64,000 nt of DNA. Origin: Bacillota bacterium (lineage in GTDB: Bacteria; Bacillota_I; Bacilli_A; RF39; UBA660). The notes under the pieces were generated by a model. That model made no database searches, was not told the DNA's origin, and saw only the letters and a program-made list of their open reading frames with translations. Below are positions 27,567 to 36,713 of this stretch, piece by piece; position 1 is the first letter of the stretch; each line of letters starts with the position of its first letter. The stretch lies in assembly GCA_015059335.1 (NCBI GenBank), contig SVAP01000005.1:1-64000 (forward strand). Direction: 5' to 3'. The translations under genes and the position numbers were made by a program.

Positions 27567-29411
27567 TTATTTATTACCTTTGTTAATGGCATTATCAACT
27601 TGAGTTGCTCTTTGATATTCAGCACTTTGTTCAAGAACTGTGCTTCTGTTTTTAACTTCGCCATAGTTTGCACCTAATTCACTAGCATTTGTAGCATGTG
27701 ACATACCTTGGAAAGTTTCAGAATTTTCAGACATTAATCTATCCATGTTTGCACTTATTGCACCAATAGATGTTGTAGAATCCCTCATATCGTGGTCTAT
27801 TGCCATATTAGTAGCATCATCCCATTGCTGTTTTCTTAACATTATTTCTGATTCTGACATACCACTGTTAACAGCTCTTTCATATGCTTCTTTAAAGTCA
27901 TTAACCTTAGTATAACCAGTACCACCAATTGCAGCTAAGTAACTTCTATTATTTTTATCGCCTTCTGCAATTGCTTTAATGCTTTCTCTACCTTTAGCGT
28001 ATTGATTAAGAGCATCTAATCTAGATTTCATTTTTTGACCAGTAGTTTGCATTCCCAATCCACTAGTAACCTTAGCACCAGTTCTTTCCCACCAACCAGT
28101 TGTTCCTTTATTGAATGTTTGTTGACCTCTCTTTTGAGAAATATTTAAAGCGTTAGTTCCAGCTTTAAATGGATTTTTACTTTTAGCACCTGAAGCTGCA
28201 CCAGCTACTGCTCCACCAAATAATCCTCCTGTACCAGCCAACAATGCTTTACCAAATCCATTTCCGGCTTGTCTAGAAGCACCATACTGACTTATTGCAG
28301 AACTAATACCACCAAGTCCACCACCAGCAGCAAGACCAGCCGCACCAAGTAATGCAGTTTTAGCAATTCCTTTAAATCCACTTTCTTGATCCATTTTAAT
28401 TCCAAATAAATCACCTATTAAATTAGTAGCATTTTTAGCAAACACTAATAACCCAAGATAAATAAGAACTGTACCAAGTCCAGATGTAATCCCTTCAATT
28501 GAATCAGTAACCTTTGAAGCAAAATAAACTATAAAATAAATTACTATTAATTTCACAAATAAACTAACATATGCAGAAACAGTCATTTTTGTCCATTTAC
28601 CAAACGAGTTTTCTTTTCCACCACCAATATACGAAACTATACATACTGGCGCAATTAATTGCAAAAATGTTAATTTTATTAAACGAACACCAATGTCTAT
28701 ACAAAAACCTACCATAAGCCAAGCAACCATTCCAAGAGTTAAACTTGAGACAATAATTTTATAATCATAGACGTACTTATTATCGTATTGATATTTAAAA
28801 CAGTTAGTATCGCCATCTACATTTTCTAAACTATCAATGGTACTGTAGTCATCATCTCTAAGTGCTGCAACACATTTTTTTTCGCCATCATCAGTCATAT
28901 TAGCTACAACTTTATCTTTCCCTGGATCAGCCATTGATTTAAAAATATTAATAGACATTAATGCCCCTTGACTTTGGATACCTGCATTATTTGATGAAGC
29001 ATTAGGTGATGAAGCGTTGGGTTCACTATCACCTAATATTAATCTACCAATCAGATTATCTTGTAATACTGCTGATTGTAAATCATAAGCATAATCAAAA
29101 ATTGTAGGAATCATGACTATAAGCGCGAATGAAACAACAACTCTTGTAGCAAGCTTACCCGCTCCTTTTTCTTTGTCAGACATCATATCAGGATTTGCAA
29201 GCATTTGAATTAAAGAAAATGCCACCCTAAATAACACAAATATTCCAACAATAATATATAAATTATTTATTAATGTTTCAAAAAATTCTGATTTTACTCT
29301 ACCCTCAGCAACTTCAATAAATAATTCAAACAATAAATTATTTATATTAACTATAACTTTATCAATCCATACAAAAAGACCAATAATGATATCCATAACC
29401 CATTTACCCAT
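27567..29411 (-). CDS. VirB6/TrbL-like polytopic membrane protein
   Basis: The 614-residue protein has several membrane helices: two between residues about 45 and 115, and four to five between about 220 and 330. It then has a Gly/Ala-rich segment (LLGAAGLAAGGGLGG) and a long polar C-terminal tail. This is the layout of VirB6/TrbL proteins, which form the inner-membrane channel of type IV systems. The tail has no recognised domain. RBS GGAGGAG. The gene lies between the VirB2-like proteins and PrgI. Confidence 0.8.
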   Translation of the reverse strand: MGKWVMDIIIGLFVWIDKVIVNINNLLFELFIEVAEGRVKSEFFETLINNLYIIVGIFVLFRVAFSLIQMLANPDMMSDKEKGAGKLATRVVVSFALIVMIPTIFDYAYDLQSAVLQDNLIGRLILGDSEPNASSPNASSNNAGIQSQGALMSINIFKSMADPGKDKVVANMTDDGEKKCVAALRDDDYSTIDSLENVDGDTNCFKYQYDNKYVYDYKIIVSSLTLGMVAWLMVGFCIDIGVRLIKLTFLQLIAPVCIVSYIGGGKENSFGKWTKMTVSAYVSLFVKLIVIYFIVYFASKVTDSIEGITSGLGTVLIYLGLLVFAKNATNLIGDLFGIKMDQESGFKGIAKTALLGAAGLAAGGGLGGISSAISQYGASRQAGNGFGKALLAGTGGLFGGAVAGAASGAKSKNPFKAGTNALNISQKRGQQTFNKGTTGWWERTGAKVTSGLGMQTTGQKMKSRLDALNQYAKGRESIKAIAEGDKNNRSYLAAIGGTGYTKVNDFKEAYERAVNSGMSESEIMLRKQQWDDATNMAIDHDMRDSTTSIGAISANMDRLMSENSETFQGMSHATNASELGANYGEVKNRSTVLEQSAEYQRATQVDNAINKGNK

Positions 29412-29466
29412 AGTATATCTCCTCCACTACATATTTAACGAATAGAAAACAAAAAATTCAATTTAC

Positions 29467-30657
29467 TTATCTACCAATATCACAAGTACTAACGTTATTA
29501 CCTAAAGCACCATCTAATAAGCTTAATAATAAATCAACTATAAAAGGCAATAATATAATAATTGCAGCTATTATAACTCTTTTAACAAAAGCACCTTGTG
29601 CTTTTTTAATTGCATCATTATCACTTGCTGCTACTGCTTTAGTAAAATCTACTACTCCAAATATTACTAACATAATTGGCGCAGCAATTTGTATCCATGT
29701 AAATACACTTCTTACTATCTTATATGTTTCTGTATTCTTTAATGACTCACATGTCATTGGATTTCCTGTTGCGAGTCCAACCACACCTATCGCACCAGGT
29801 GGTAAAGTATTTTTTATTTCAGTATCAAAATAATGATCACCACTCTGAACATAATTAGTGCCTTCTTGAGTTTGTAATTCATTATCATGTTGTCTATAGT
29901 TGTCAACAATTGTTTTTACATCATCGCGCAATGTTTTTAATTTTTCAGTTTTATCATTACTTATTTTCATTTCTTGTAACGATTTCAAAAGACTAGTACC
30001 AGTATCAATATAATTATTAACAGTTGGTTCAATATAAGTTTTACAATCATTGATTGTTTCTTCAGGCTTTGTAACTTTGTCACATCCATCACTTATAAGT
30101 TTTTTTTTAGCCTCATCAAGTTCATCAATTGAACTATCAACAGCAGCCATAATATTTGCATTTGTTTTTTTGAATCCATCTGCTAGAGGTATTATTTGAA
30201 ATGAATGGTAATATTCACTATCAACTAAATTTTGAGCAGTTTTTTTTACATCATCTTCGTCATATCCAGAATATATATCAACATATTTCTGACCATCAGT
30301 CACTTTAAAAAGAATCACAAATTCAGGACAAACTTTAACTCCAACTGTTTCAGCAAAAAAATTAGATAAAGAAATATAATCGGTACTGTTATCTCCGGTT
30401 TGTATTTTAACTGGTCTATTTTGGTGCTCACGATAAAAACTTGCGTCTTTACCACCATATTTCAGTCCTTCAGCTGAACCTTGGTATCTACTTTTACTAT
30501 AATCGAACTTTACTTCAACATAATAGTTACCATTATCTTTAGAGTATGCACAACACTTATTTTCAAGTTTACAATCCTCAGCATTAACATCCATATCAAA
30601 CACAAAAAAACAAGATAGAATTAATATTAATGTATATACAATATTTCTAACTTTCAT
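29467..30657 (-). CDS. VirB2-like protein with large N-terminal ectodomain (paralogue 1)
   Basis: ATG 30657 aligns with the start of its neighbour paralogue. In the 396-residue product a signal peptide (VYTLILILSCFFVFDMDVNA) is followed by a cysteine-containing extracellular region of about 265 residues. A C-terminal two-helix module (IQIAAPIMLVIFGVVDFTKAV, KKAQGAFVKRVIIAAIIILLPFIVDLL) has the VirB2/TrbC pilin layout. The last 300 bases are nearly identical to those of the next gene. The ectodomain has no recognised fold. It is presumably exposed on the cell surface. Confidence 0.75.
   Translation of the reverse strand: MKVRNIVYTLILILSCFFVFDMDVNAEDCKLENKCCAYSKDNGNYYVEVKFDYSKSRYQGSAEGLKYGGKDASFYREHQNRPVKIQTGDNSTDYISLSNFFAETVGVKVCPEFVILFKVTDGQKYVDIYSGYDEDDVKKTAQNLVDSEYYHSFQIIPLADGFKKTNANIMAAVDSSIDELDEAKKKLISDGCDKVTKPEETINDCKTYIEPTVNNYIDTGTSLLKSLQEMKISNDKTEKLKTLRDDVKTIVDNYRQHDNELQTQEGTNYVQSGDHYFDTEIKNTLPPGAIGVVGLATGNPMTCESLKNTETYKIVRSVFTWIQIAAPIMLVIFGVVDFTKAVAASDNDAIKKAQGAFVKRVIIAAIIILLPFIVDLLLSLLDGALGNNVSTCDIGR
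29472..29770 (-). repeat. Near-identical 300-bp repeat, copy 1 (VirB2-like module)
   Basis: It matches 30787-31085 at a constant offset of 1315 bases with only a handful of mismatches. Both encode the C-terminal two-helix module. This indicates a recent duplication or gene conversion. Confidence 0.9.
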
Positions 30658-30742
30658 AAATAACACGTCCATTTCTTGTTTTGCTAATATAAACTATATT
30701 AGTACATTTTATCACACTTTAAAAAAAAATGATATATAAAAT

Positions 30743-30774
30743 AAAAAAAATATCAAACAATTGATATCTTTTCT
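30743..30774 (-). terminator. Rho-independent terminator
   Basis: An AAAGATATCAA/TTGATATTTTTT hairpin lies directly 3' of the gene ending at 30782. Confidence 0.7.
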
Positions 30775-30781
30775 TTATTAA

Positions 30782-31696
30782 CTATTTACCAATATCACAA
30801 GTACTAACGTTATTACCTAAAGCACCATCTAATAAGCTTAATAATAAATCAACTATAAAAGGCAATAATATAATAATTGCAGCTATTATAACTCTTTTAA
30901 CAAAAGCACCTTGTGCTTTTTTAATTGCATCATTATCACTTGCTGCTACTGCTTTAGTAAAATCTACCACTCCAAATATCACTAACATAATTGGCGCAGC
31001 AATTTGTATCCATGTAAATACATTTCTTACTATTTTATATGTTTCTGTATTCTTTAATGACTCACATGTCATTGGATCTCCCGTTGGCAATCCAATATTA
31101 TCTATTGACTCTCCAGGTAAATTTCCGTTTTCATCATACTGAACATCAGGTGATAAATCTGTTTGCTTATTTGTAAGTTCAAAGTAACGATTAGAGCATG
31201 CGGCAAAACTCGTCTGATATATGGTATCAACTACTGCACGAGCTGAATTACCAGCTTGAGCAGCTGGGTAACATGCCCAAAGCTTTGTAGGACAAGAATC
31301 TTTAAATTTTGAGTCTTCAAAATTATTTGCTTTGATAAATCCTGTATTACCATAAGTATCTAAAACTACAGAATTATCACTATAATAAGTAACTAACATT
31401 GTTTTATTATTATTTTGATAGTAAACACATTCATTAATAGATGTTATGACTGGAGTTTCAATATTTTTAACATCGGAATCATACAATTTTAATTGTTGTA
31501 TTTTTAGTTTTTTATTTAAATTATCTTTATTAACAGAAACTTCTATTGTATAAGTACCAGTATTGCTAGCTTTGTTTGTATAGTATAATACAGGACAGGT
31601 ATATTTATTATTATCTTCTTTCATTTTCATTGCGGTAATAGCTATAGGTTTTATAGTGATATCTTGATAACCTACTAATCCTCCACCACGGCCCAT
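30782..31696 (-). pseudogene. VirB2-like protein paralogue 2, 3' part after a frameshift
   Basis: This frame encodes most of the ectodomain and the C-terminal two-helix module, but has no signal peptide and no ribosome site before its first ATG (31696). Reading it back past that ATG gives GAIQNKR, which joins the frame of the upstream part (31675-31905) if one G is added near 31716-31718 (AAGGTGCT to AAGGGTGCT). I infer a one-base deletion, a sequencing error or a slippage site. The C-terminal module is nearly identical to paralogue 1. Confidence 0.7.
30787..31085 (-). repeat. Near-identical 300-bp repeat, copy 2 (VirB2-like module)
   Basis: Partner of 29472-29770. The signal-peptide-coding sequences (30580-30657 and 31835-31905) and some upstream sequence are also duplicated, while the ectodomains between them have diverged completely. 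Confidence 0.9.
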
Positions 31697-31905
31697 ACGT
31701 TTATTTTGGATAGCACCTTATAATTAACTTTATTATTTTTAGTTTCAACATAAACGGAGAAATGATTTTGTCCAGACATATCTTTGTCCCCGGTTACAGA
31801 ATACCAACACTTCGCATAACTTTCCTCTGCATTAACATCCATATCAAACATAAAAAAACAAGATAGAATTAATATTAATGTATATACAATATTTCTAACT
31901 TTCAT
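31675..31905 (-). pseudogene. VirB2-like protein paralogue 2, 5' part before the frameshift
   Basis: ATG 31905 has GGAG upstream. The product starts with the same signal peptide as paralogue 1 (VYTLILILSCFF, then FDMDVNA) and about 50 residues of ectodomain. It then runs into a stop after INVWAVVED. It overlaps the downstream frame (30782-31696) by 22 bases. Together the two would make a protein of about 365 residues. Confidence 0.7.
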
Positions 31906-31992
31906 AAACAACACTCCACTTTTTGCTATCACAATATAAACTATATTAATACATTTTATCATACTTTTTAAAAAAATGATATTCAAAACAAC

Positions 31993-32023
31993 AAAAAAAG
32001 ATATCAAAATTTGATATCTTTTT
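31993..32023 (-). terminator. Rho-independent terminator
   Basis: A stem AAAAGATATCAAA / TTTGATATCTTTT is followed by a T run on the minus strand, 3' of the 134-residue VirB2-like gene. Confidence 0.75.
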
Positions 32024-32426
32024 AATCTTCATCTGGATAGTTACAAGTTTTATTAGACCAATTACCACCATCAGCTTCACAAATTTTTTCTTCGTCAGCA
32101 TCCCAACATGCTTTATAATTTAATTCTACACCATGATTTGTTTTTCCAGCTGGTAATAATCCTATAACTAAAGAAACAATAAGTGGAATAAAGAATACTA
32201 TTACAGCTGCAATTGCTCTTTTAACAAATGTTCCTTGTGCCTTTTTAATTTCATCTTCTTTACCAGCCATAACTGCTTTCATTAAATCAAGTGATCCCAT
32301 TATTATTAATAATATTGGTACTGCAATTTGAATAATTGTAAGAACGGATTTTACAACACCCATAATCACTAACATATCTCCATCACAAATTTGTTCTGCA
32401 GTTTTTCCTATTAATATTAAATCCAT
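32022..32426 (-). CDS. VirB2/TrbC-like two-helix protein (paralogue 3)
   Basis: The 134-residue protein has two membrane helices with the same central pattern as the other paralogues (PILLIIMGSLDLMKAV, KKAQGTFVKRAIAAVIVFFIPLIV). It has a short N-terminus without a clear signal peptide and a Cys-containing polar C-terminal tail (YKACWDADEEKICEADGGNW). It is the most minimal, pilin-like member of the family here. RBS GAGGAGG. Confidence 0.75.
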   Translation of the reverse strand: MDLILIGKTAEQICDGDMLVIMGVVKSVLTIIQIAVPILLIIMGSLDLMKAVMAGKEDEIKKAQGTFVKRAIAAVIVFFIPLIVSLVIGLLPAGKTNHGVELNYKACWDADEEKICEADGGNWSNKTCNYPDED

Positions 32427-32520
32427 ATATACTCCTCCTCTAAATATAATTAAATTATACCATAAATTTTATATTTTTAAAGTGTTTTATAACAATTTGA
32501 TGAATTTTACACTTTAATCT

Positions 32521-33000
32521 TTAACATGTACTAGGGTTTAAAACACAAGTAAGACAGTTAGAACCATCCGCACCAGGTAATATTCCCATAATTATATTGA
32601 CAATAAGTGGTATTAAAAATACTATTACAGCTGCAATTATTCTTTTAACAAATACTGATTGTGCTTTTTTTATATCATCTTCTTTACCAGCTACAACTGC
32701 TTTCATAAAGTCTATTGAACCTAATACAATTAATAATATTGGGACAACAATAAATGCTACTTTAAGTAGGTTTCCAATAAATTTGAATACTTTAAGTGAA
32801 TTAGGGTTTTTACATATATCCCATTTAGTTTCACGATTAGTATCGTCAGCTATTAACATTGAGTCAACAAATATGTTACTATCTTTTTCTACAATTTTGT
32901 TATTACTATTAATAACAGTTATTTCTTTAGCTTCAACACCAACAGGCATTAAACATACAATAGATAAAAATATTGAAACAATAATTTTTTTAATATTCAT
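32521..33000 (-). CDS. VirB2/TrbC-like two-helix protein with signal peptide (paralogue 4)
   Basis: ATG 33000 follows AAAGGAAG. In 159 residues a signal peptide (about 1-27) is followed by about 50 exported residues and the two-helix module (VVPILLIVLGSIDFMKAVVAG, KKAQSVFVKRIIAAVIVFLIPLIV). The C-terminus carries two or three cysteines (NCLTCVLNPSTC). It lies between the TadZ-like gene and the other VirB2-like genes, at the join of the Tad and VirB halves of the locus. Confidence 0.75.
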   Translation of the reverse strand: MNIKKIIVSIFLSIVCLMPVGVEAKEITVINSNNKIVEKDSNIFVDSMLIADDTNRETKWDICKNPNSLKVFKFIGNLLKVAFIVVPILLIVLGSIDFMKAVVAGKEDDIKKAQSVFVKRIIAAVIVFLIPLIVNIIMGILPGADGSNCLTCVLNPSTC

Positions 33001-33037
33001 ATGTATACTTCCTTTCATATATCAATATTATAACATG

Positions 33038-34027
33038 TTAATTATTACTTTTAAATAGTCCTAAAACTTTTCCTTTGTTTTCTTCAACAAACGTTGAATT
33101 TTTATTAAAGCCCAACATATTAAGTAATCCACTTAACACACTATGTTCTTTCTTTTTATCATCAAGTGGTGGAATATTATAAAATACTTTACTTCTAGAT
33201 TCATATTCAAAATCAGTGATATCTTTTTGATCTAATAAACTTTTATTTAATACAATCTTTTTATTTTTAAGTTTATTGAATATCATTCTATCTCTTCTAA
33301 TTAATTTATTTAATTTTATATATGAAGGTTCTAATAGATATAAAACATCACTACATCCTTCTTCACTAGTTTCATTTAAATCAACTAATATTATATCATA
33401 TCCCGAATACTTAGATAGTGTACTAGCTAATTCAGATGCACTACAACTAACCATGTTTTGTGAGTTAAAATTACTAAAGTCTCTTTTATTTACTTCAACT
33501 GCTACTACATTATATCCTTGAAGTTCTAATTGATTTTTTAACATATATATAAGTGTTGTAGCTCCTGCATGTTCAGTTATATTTTTAACACCTAAAACAT
33601 TCATATTATAGTTTTCTATTTTATCAGTTACAACCGATGTTAAATTATCTAATTGTTGAATATGCGCAACATCTCTATAAGAATTAGGATTATTATAAAG
33701 ATACATTATACTATCTAAATTAGTAGCAAAATTATATATACCCATTGATACTAATTTTGAAAGATATATTGATGAATTACTCTCTGGTGTGTTATTAAGT
33801 ACAAGTATTACTTTATCCATATCTAAACTCATAGATAGTTTTTGAATATTTCTTACATCTTGATAATTTTTAATTGCAGTTATATCTAAAATCATCTTAT
33901 TAAAAAAGAAATTAGAAAACATACTTACTAATTCATCAGCTTCATATTCACCATTAAGTGATTTAATAACATCTATTTCTAAATTAACTAACATATCCCT
34001 TGCTTGATTTGAAATTATAACATTCAT
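33038..34027 (-). CDS. TadZ/CpaE-like protein
   Basis: The 329-residue protein has a receiver-like N-terminal half (to about 125) and a MinD/ParA-like second half. The P-loop position reads ITEHAGATTLIYML, so the catalytic lysine of the normal GKT is absent. LVDLNETSEEG occupies the Walker B position. TadZ proteins place the Tad pilus machine in the cell and often have such unusual ATPase sites. It lies directly downstream of the TadE-like gene. Confidence 0.75.
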   Translation of the reverse strand: MNVIISNQARDMLVNLEIDVIKSLNGEYEADELVSMFSNFFFNKMILDITAIKNYQDVRNIQKLSMSLDMDKVILVLNNTPESNSSIYLSKLVSMGIYNFATNLDSIMYLYNNPNSYRDVAHIQQLDNLTSVVTDKIENYNMNVLGVKNITEHAGATTLIYMLKNQLELQGYNVVAVEVNKRDFSNFNSQNMVSCSASELASTLSKYSGYDIILVDLNETSEEGCSDVLYLLEPSYIKLNKLIRRDRMIFNKLKNKKIVLNKSLLDQKDITDFEYESRSKVFYNIPPLDDKKKEHSVLSGLLNMLGFNKNSTFVEENKGKVLGLFKSNN

Positions 34028-34050
34028 ATTATCACCATTTATTCCTAAAA

Positions 34051-34509
34051 TTAATCATTTGTAATAACCTTTGTTTCACCTTTTACTGGTAATTTTAAAA
34101 ATTCCCCTACAATTGGCAAATTAAAACTTACAAATGTAGTTACTCTATAATAAGTATCTCCATTAGAGTTTGAAAGTTTTTTTATACATAATCCCTTAGC
34201 TTTTCTACTACTATCACTACTTAGATGTACATTTGATCCAGTATTATCGTTATTTCCAAGACATACATAGTCATTATTATCACATGAACAATCAACATTT
34301 CTATAATAACCAGAAGAATTAATATATTCAATAATTTCTTCTTCACTAGTTTCATTCATTCCTTCATATTGTTCTATATAGTTTATAACTTGATTTTTAA
34401 TTCTAAATGCTTGTGAGTAATTAATAGCGATTGCTAAAAAAGCTGTAAAAAAGAAGATAAAAACAATCATAATATTAAACAAAAATGTTCCACCAATTGC
34501 TTCTCTCAT
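34051..34509 (-). CDS. TadE-like minor pilin
   Basis: The 152-residue protein has a very short leader (MREAIG), a hydrophobic helix at residues about 8-30 and then an exported domain with several cysteines. The leader MREAIG resembles MKEATG of the Flp-like pilin, so both may be cut after the glycine by the same prepilin peptidase (not in this window). The TadE-like assignment is based on size, topology and position. Confidence 0.65.
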   Translation of the reverse strand: MREAIGGTFLFNIMIVFIFFFTAFLAIAINYSQAFRIKNQVINYIEQYEGMNETSEEEIIEYINSSGYYRNVDCSCDNNDYVCLGNNDNTGSNVHLSSDSSRKAKGLCIKKLSNSNGDTYYRVTTFVSFNLPIVGEFLKLPVKGETKVITND

Positions 34510-34629
34510 TATATATCATCTTCTTTCTACTCTTTATTCTTCATACTACTAGTATATATTATTTTAAATATTTATTCAATATATTTAGTTTGCCTTTTTA
34601 ATAATTGTGGTTTTAATTTAAATTAAAAA

Positions 34630-34651
34630 TTATCCACAAATTTGTGGATAA
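34630..34651. promoter_or_regulatory. Two inverted consensus DnaA boxes
   Basis: TTATCCACA at 34630-34638 and its exact complement at 34643-34651 are separated by 4 bases. Both match the consensus DnaA box perfectly. The site is intergenic, about 120 bases upstream of the TadE-like start. It could bind DnaA or simply be a palindrome. Confidence 0.5.
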
Positions 34652-34653
34652 AA

Positions 34654-34687
34654 GAAAAAAACACTTATCATTGATAAGCGTTTTTAA
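34654..34687 (-). terminator. Rho-independent terminator
   Basis: A hairpin of about 14 bp (core CGCTTATCA/TGATAAGTG) with T runs lies directly 3' of the Flp-like pilin gene. Partial termination here would give more pilin mRNA than downstream mRNA. Confidence 0.8.
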
Positions 34688-34693
34688 AAACTA

Positions 34694-34927
34694 TTAACCT
34701 GGTTCATTTCCAGAACCAACTTTACAGCACCAACCGCTACCTTCTCCTATACAGTCTCCAGTATCACTTGTAGAGTACTTATATCCAGGACCATATGTTT
34801 CACATACTTTACCTTGTATAGATCCACGAATAAGTGGTAATACAAAAGTCATAAAAATTGCAACAACTGCTGCTATAGCTATAACAGTAACAACTGTCAT
34901 ATTTAATTCTCCAGTAGCTTCCTTCAT
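34694..34927 (-). CDS. Flp-like type IVc pilin
   Basis: The 77-residue protein has a leader of about 6 residues (MKEATG), then ELNMTVVTVIAIAAVVAIFM, a hydrophobic helix like that of Flp pilins, then a short exported part with four cysteines and a glycine-rich end. It sits behind TadC and in front of a strong terminator, the usual place for the major pilin. It lacks the canonical GxxxxEY pattern, so the cleavage site is inferred. Confidence 0.68.
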   Translation of the reverse strand: MKEATGELNMTVVTVIAIAAVVAIFMTFVLPLIRGSIQGKVCETYGPGYKYSTSDTGDCIGEGSGWCCKVGSGNEPG

Positions 34928-35010
34928 TTATATCTTCCTCCCTTATTTTTATATTTAACAACTTTATTATATATTATTTATTTTTTTTATTCAATAAATA
35001 TAGTAATATT

Positions 35011-35799
35011 TTATAAGTTTGTCATCAACATTAACATTGATACTAGCAATAATACTACTACTCCTGCACCAGTAACACCAAGCATAACCATAGTTTTGTT
35101 TTGCATCTTTTCTAATCTTTCTTTATATTTTTGTTCTCTAGCCTTATTTTGTAAACTAGATACAGTTTTAGAAAGTAATAGTAATTGTTCTTCTTTATTC
35201 TCTTGAAGACCTAAACCTAAACGATAAAGTAATCTCATCATTCTCATTGAATCTCTAACAGGATACTGTTTAGCAAATGCCATATATGGTTCAATCGATG
35301 AATCACCTTGTTCTATTTTTCCAATAAGTTCTTTTAAACCTGGTTTAAATATATCTGGTGCATCATCTATTGATTTTTGTATAGCGATTGGAACAGTATA
35401 ATATTGGACTAAAACTTCCAATGATTTTAAATAATATGGAAGCAATAAATCAATATCATGTAAATGTTTTTTATAATAACTTCTTAAATTTGAATATCCT
35501 GACTTAAATATGAATATTGCAACTACAATACAAATTAATATATTTAAAAAACTTATATTTGTAATAAATAAAATCATCATTACGCCAAACACCAATACAG
35601 AATTTTTAATTCTTTTATTAAATAAATCATCAGGATTAACTTTTTCACCATATTTTGCATGGACTAAAAAATCATAATCATTTTCTTTCAAAAGTTTTAA
35701 ATAAACACTATTATCTTGAAAAAATCCTTTACTATCAATCACACCATTTACGGACAAAACAACTAATACTATTGTTGTTACAATTAATAATTCCCACAT
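35011..35799 (-). CDS. tadC: TadC-like inner-membrane platform protein
   Basis: The 262-residue protein has membrane helices at the N-terminus, at about 70-105 and at the C-terminus. A cytoplasmic GspF-type helical domain between them includes LLPYYLKSLEVLVQYYTVPIAIQKS. With TadB it forms the membrane platform of Tad pili. It overlaps the tadB stop by one base (TAATG). Confidence 0.8.
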   Translation of the reverse strand: MWELLIVTTIVLVVLSVNGVIDSKGFFQDNSVYLKLLKENDYDFLVHAKYGEKVNPDDLFNKRIKNSVLVFGVMMILFITNISFLNILICIVVAIFIFKSGYSNLRSYYKKHLHDIDLLLPYYLKSLEVLVQYYTVPIAIQKSIDDAPDIFKPGLKELIGKIEQGDSSIEPYMAFAKQYPVRDSMRMMRLLYRLGLGLQENKEEQLLLLSKTVSSLQNKAREQKYKERLEKMQNKTMVMLGVTGAGVVVLLLVSMLMLMTNL

Positions 35800-36701
35800 T
35801 ATTCTCCACCTACATTCTCATTATAATATTTTTCACCATTAAGTAGAAAATAACTGTTGGATAACAATATTGCATGCAATACTATTTGTATATACCATAA
35901 TTCAATCATTTTTAAATATTGGTCTTGTCCTAATAGTAATTGGATAATTGCCACTAACAAATATAACATTAATCCATATGTAATAAATTGTTTATGGAAT
36001 TGTTCTCTATCTATTCTATCACGATATACACCTTCAACAAGTGTATCTATATCAAGTGACATATTATCAAGTGAACCACTTACATCTCTCGCACCTTCTT
36101 TAGTAACTTGCAAGAATAATTGATGCATATTTCTAACTATGTGATATGGATATTTAGTATTCATAAAATCAATTGAATCATCAATTTGTCCTCTTTCATA
36201 TGCCATATCAAGCATTGTTTTAACATCTGTTAGTACTGGATCTTCTAAAACTCCAGAACTGTATACGCCTTCAAGCGCTTTTACAAATGATTTGGTTGTT
36301 TGGTATTCCATGATAACATTAGTAGCGTAAACTTGTATTTGTTCAAAAATAAATTCACTGTATACTTTCTTATATCTTAGATACGTTATATATGGAATTA
36401 TACTAACTGCTAATAATGCGTATATAATTGACCATATAATACTATAAAAGTATAAATATGAAATAACACTAGCTACACCAGCAAACAAAATGGCTTGTGT
36501 TATATATTGTCTTGGTGTATAATCTGCTTTTAAATTTTTAACTTTTTTTCTAATTTCTTTATACGAGTATGGTGCGACTTTATCATATACTGTGCCTATT
36601 TGATCAGAAATAAACTTGTATACATTTTCATTCTTTTTAGCTCTATAAGCTACAACAAAGAATGCAATAAATGTAATTATCAAAAAGACAATAAAAGTCA
36701 T
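35799..36701 (-). CDS. tadB: TadB-like inner-membrane platform protein
   Basis: The 300-residue GspF-type protein has membrane helices at about 1-18, 70-110 and 230-290. The cytoplasmic helical domain includes YATNVIMEYQTTKSFVKALEGV. It follows the CpaF-like ATPase and precedes TadC, the standard Tad order. RBS AAGGTGGTGAT. Confidence 0.82.
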   Translation of the reverse strand: MTFIVFLIITFIAFFVVAYRAKKNENVYKFISDQIGTVYDKVAPYSYKEIRKKVKNLKADYTPRQYITQAILFAGVASVISYLYFYSIIWSIIYALLAVSIIPYITYLRYKKVYSEFIFEQIQVYATNVIMEYQTTKSFVKALEGVYSSGVLEDPVLTDVKTMLDMAYERGQIDDSIDFMNTKYPYHIVRNMHQLFLQVTKEGARDVSGSLDNMSLDIDTLVEGVYRDRIDREQFHKQFITYGLMLYLLVAIIQLLLGQDQYLKMIELWYIQIVLHAILLSNSYFLLNGEKYYNENVGGE

Positions 36702-36713
36702 AATATCACCACC

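Noticed and set aside
31675-31696. ATG 31696 as start of a separate VirB2-like gene
   Set aside because: No ribosome site or signal peptide; frame continues upstream into the paralogue after a single-base correction.
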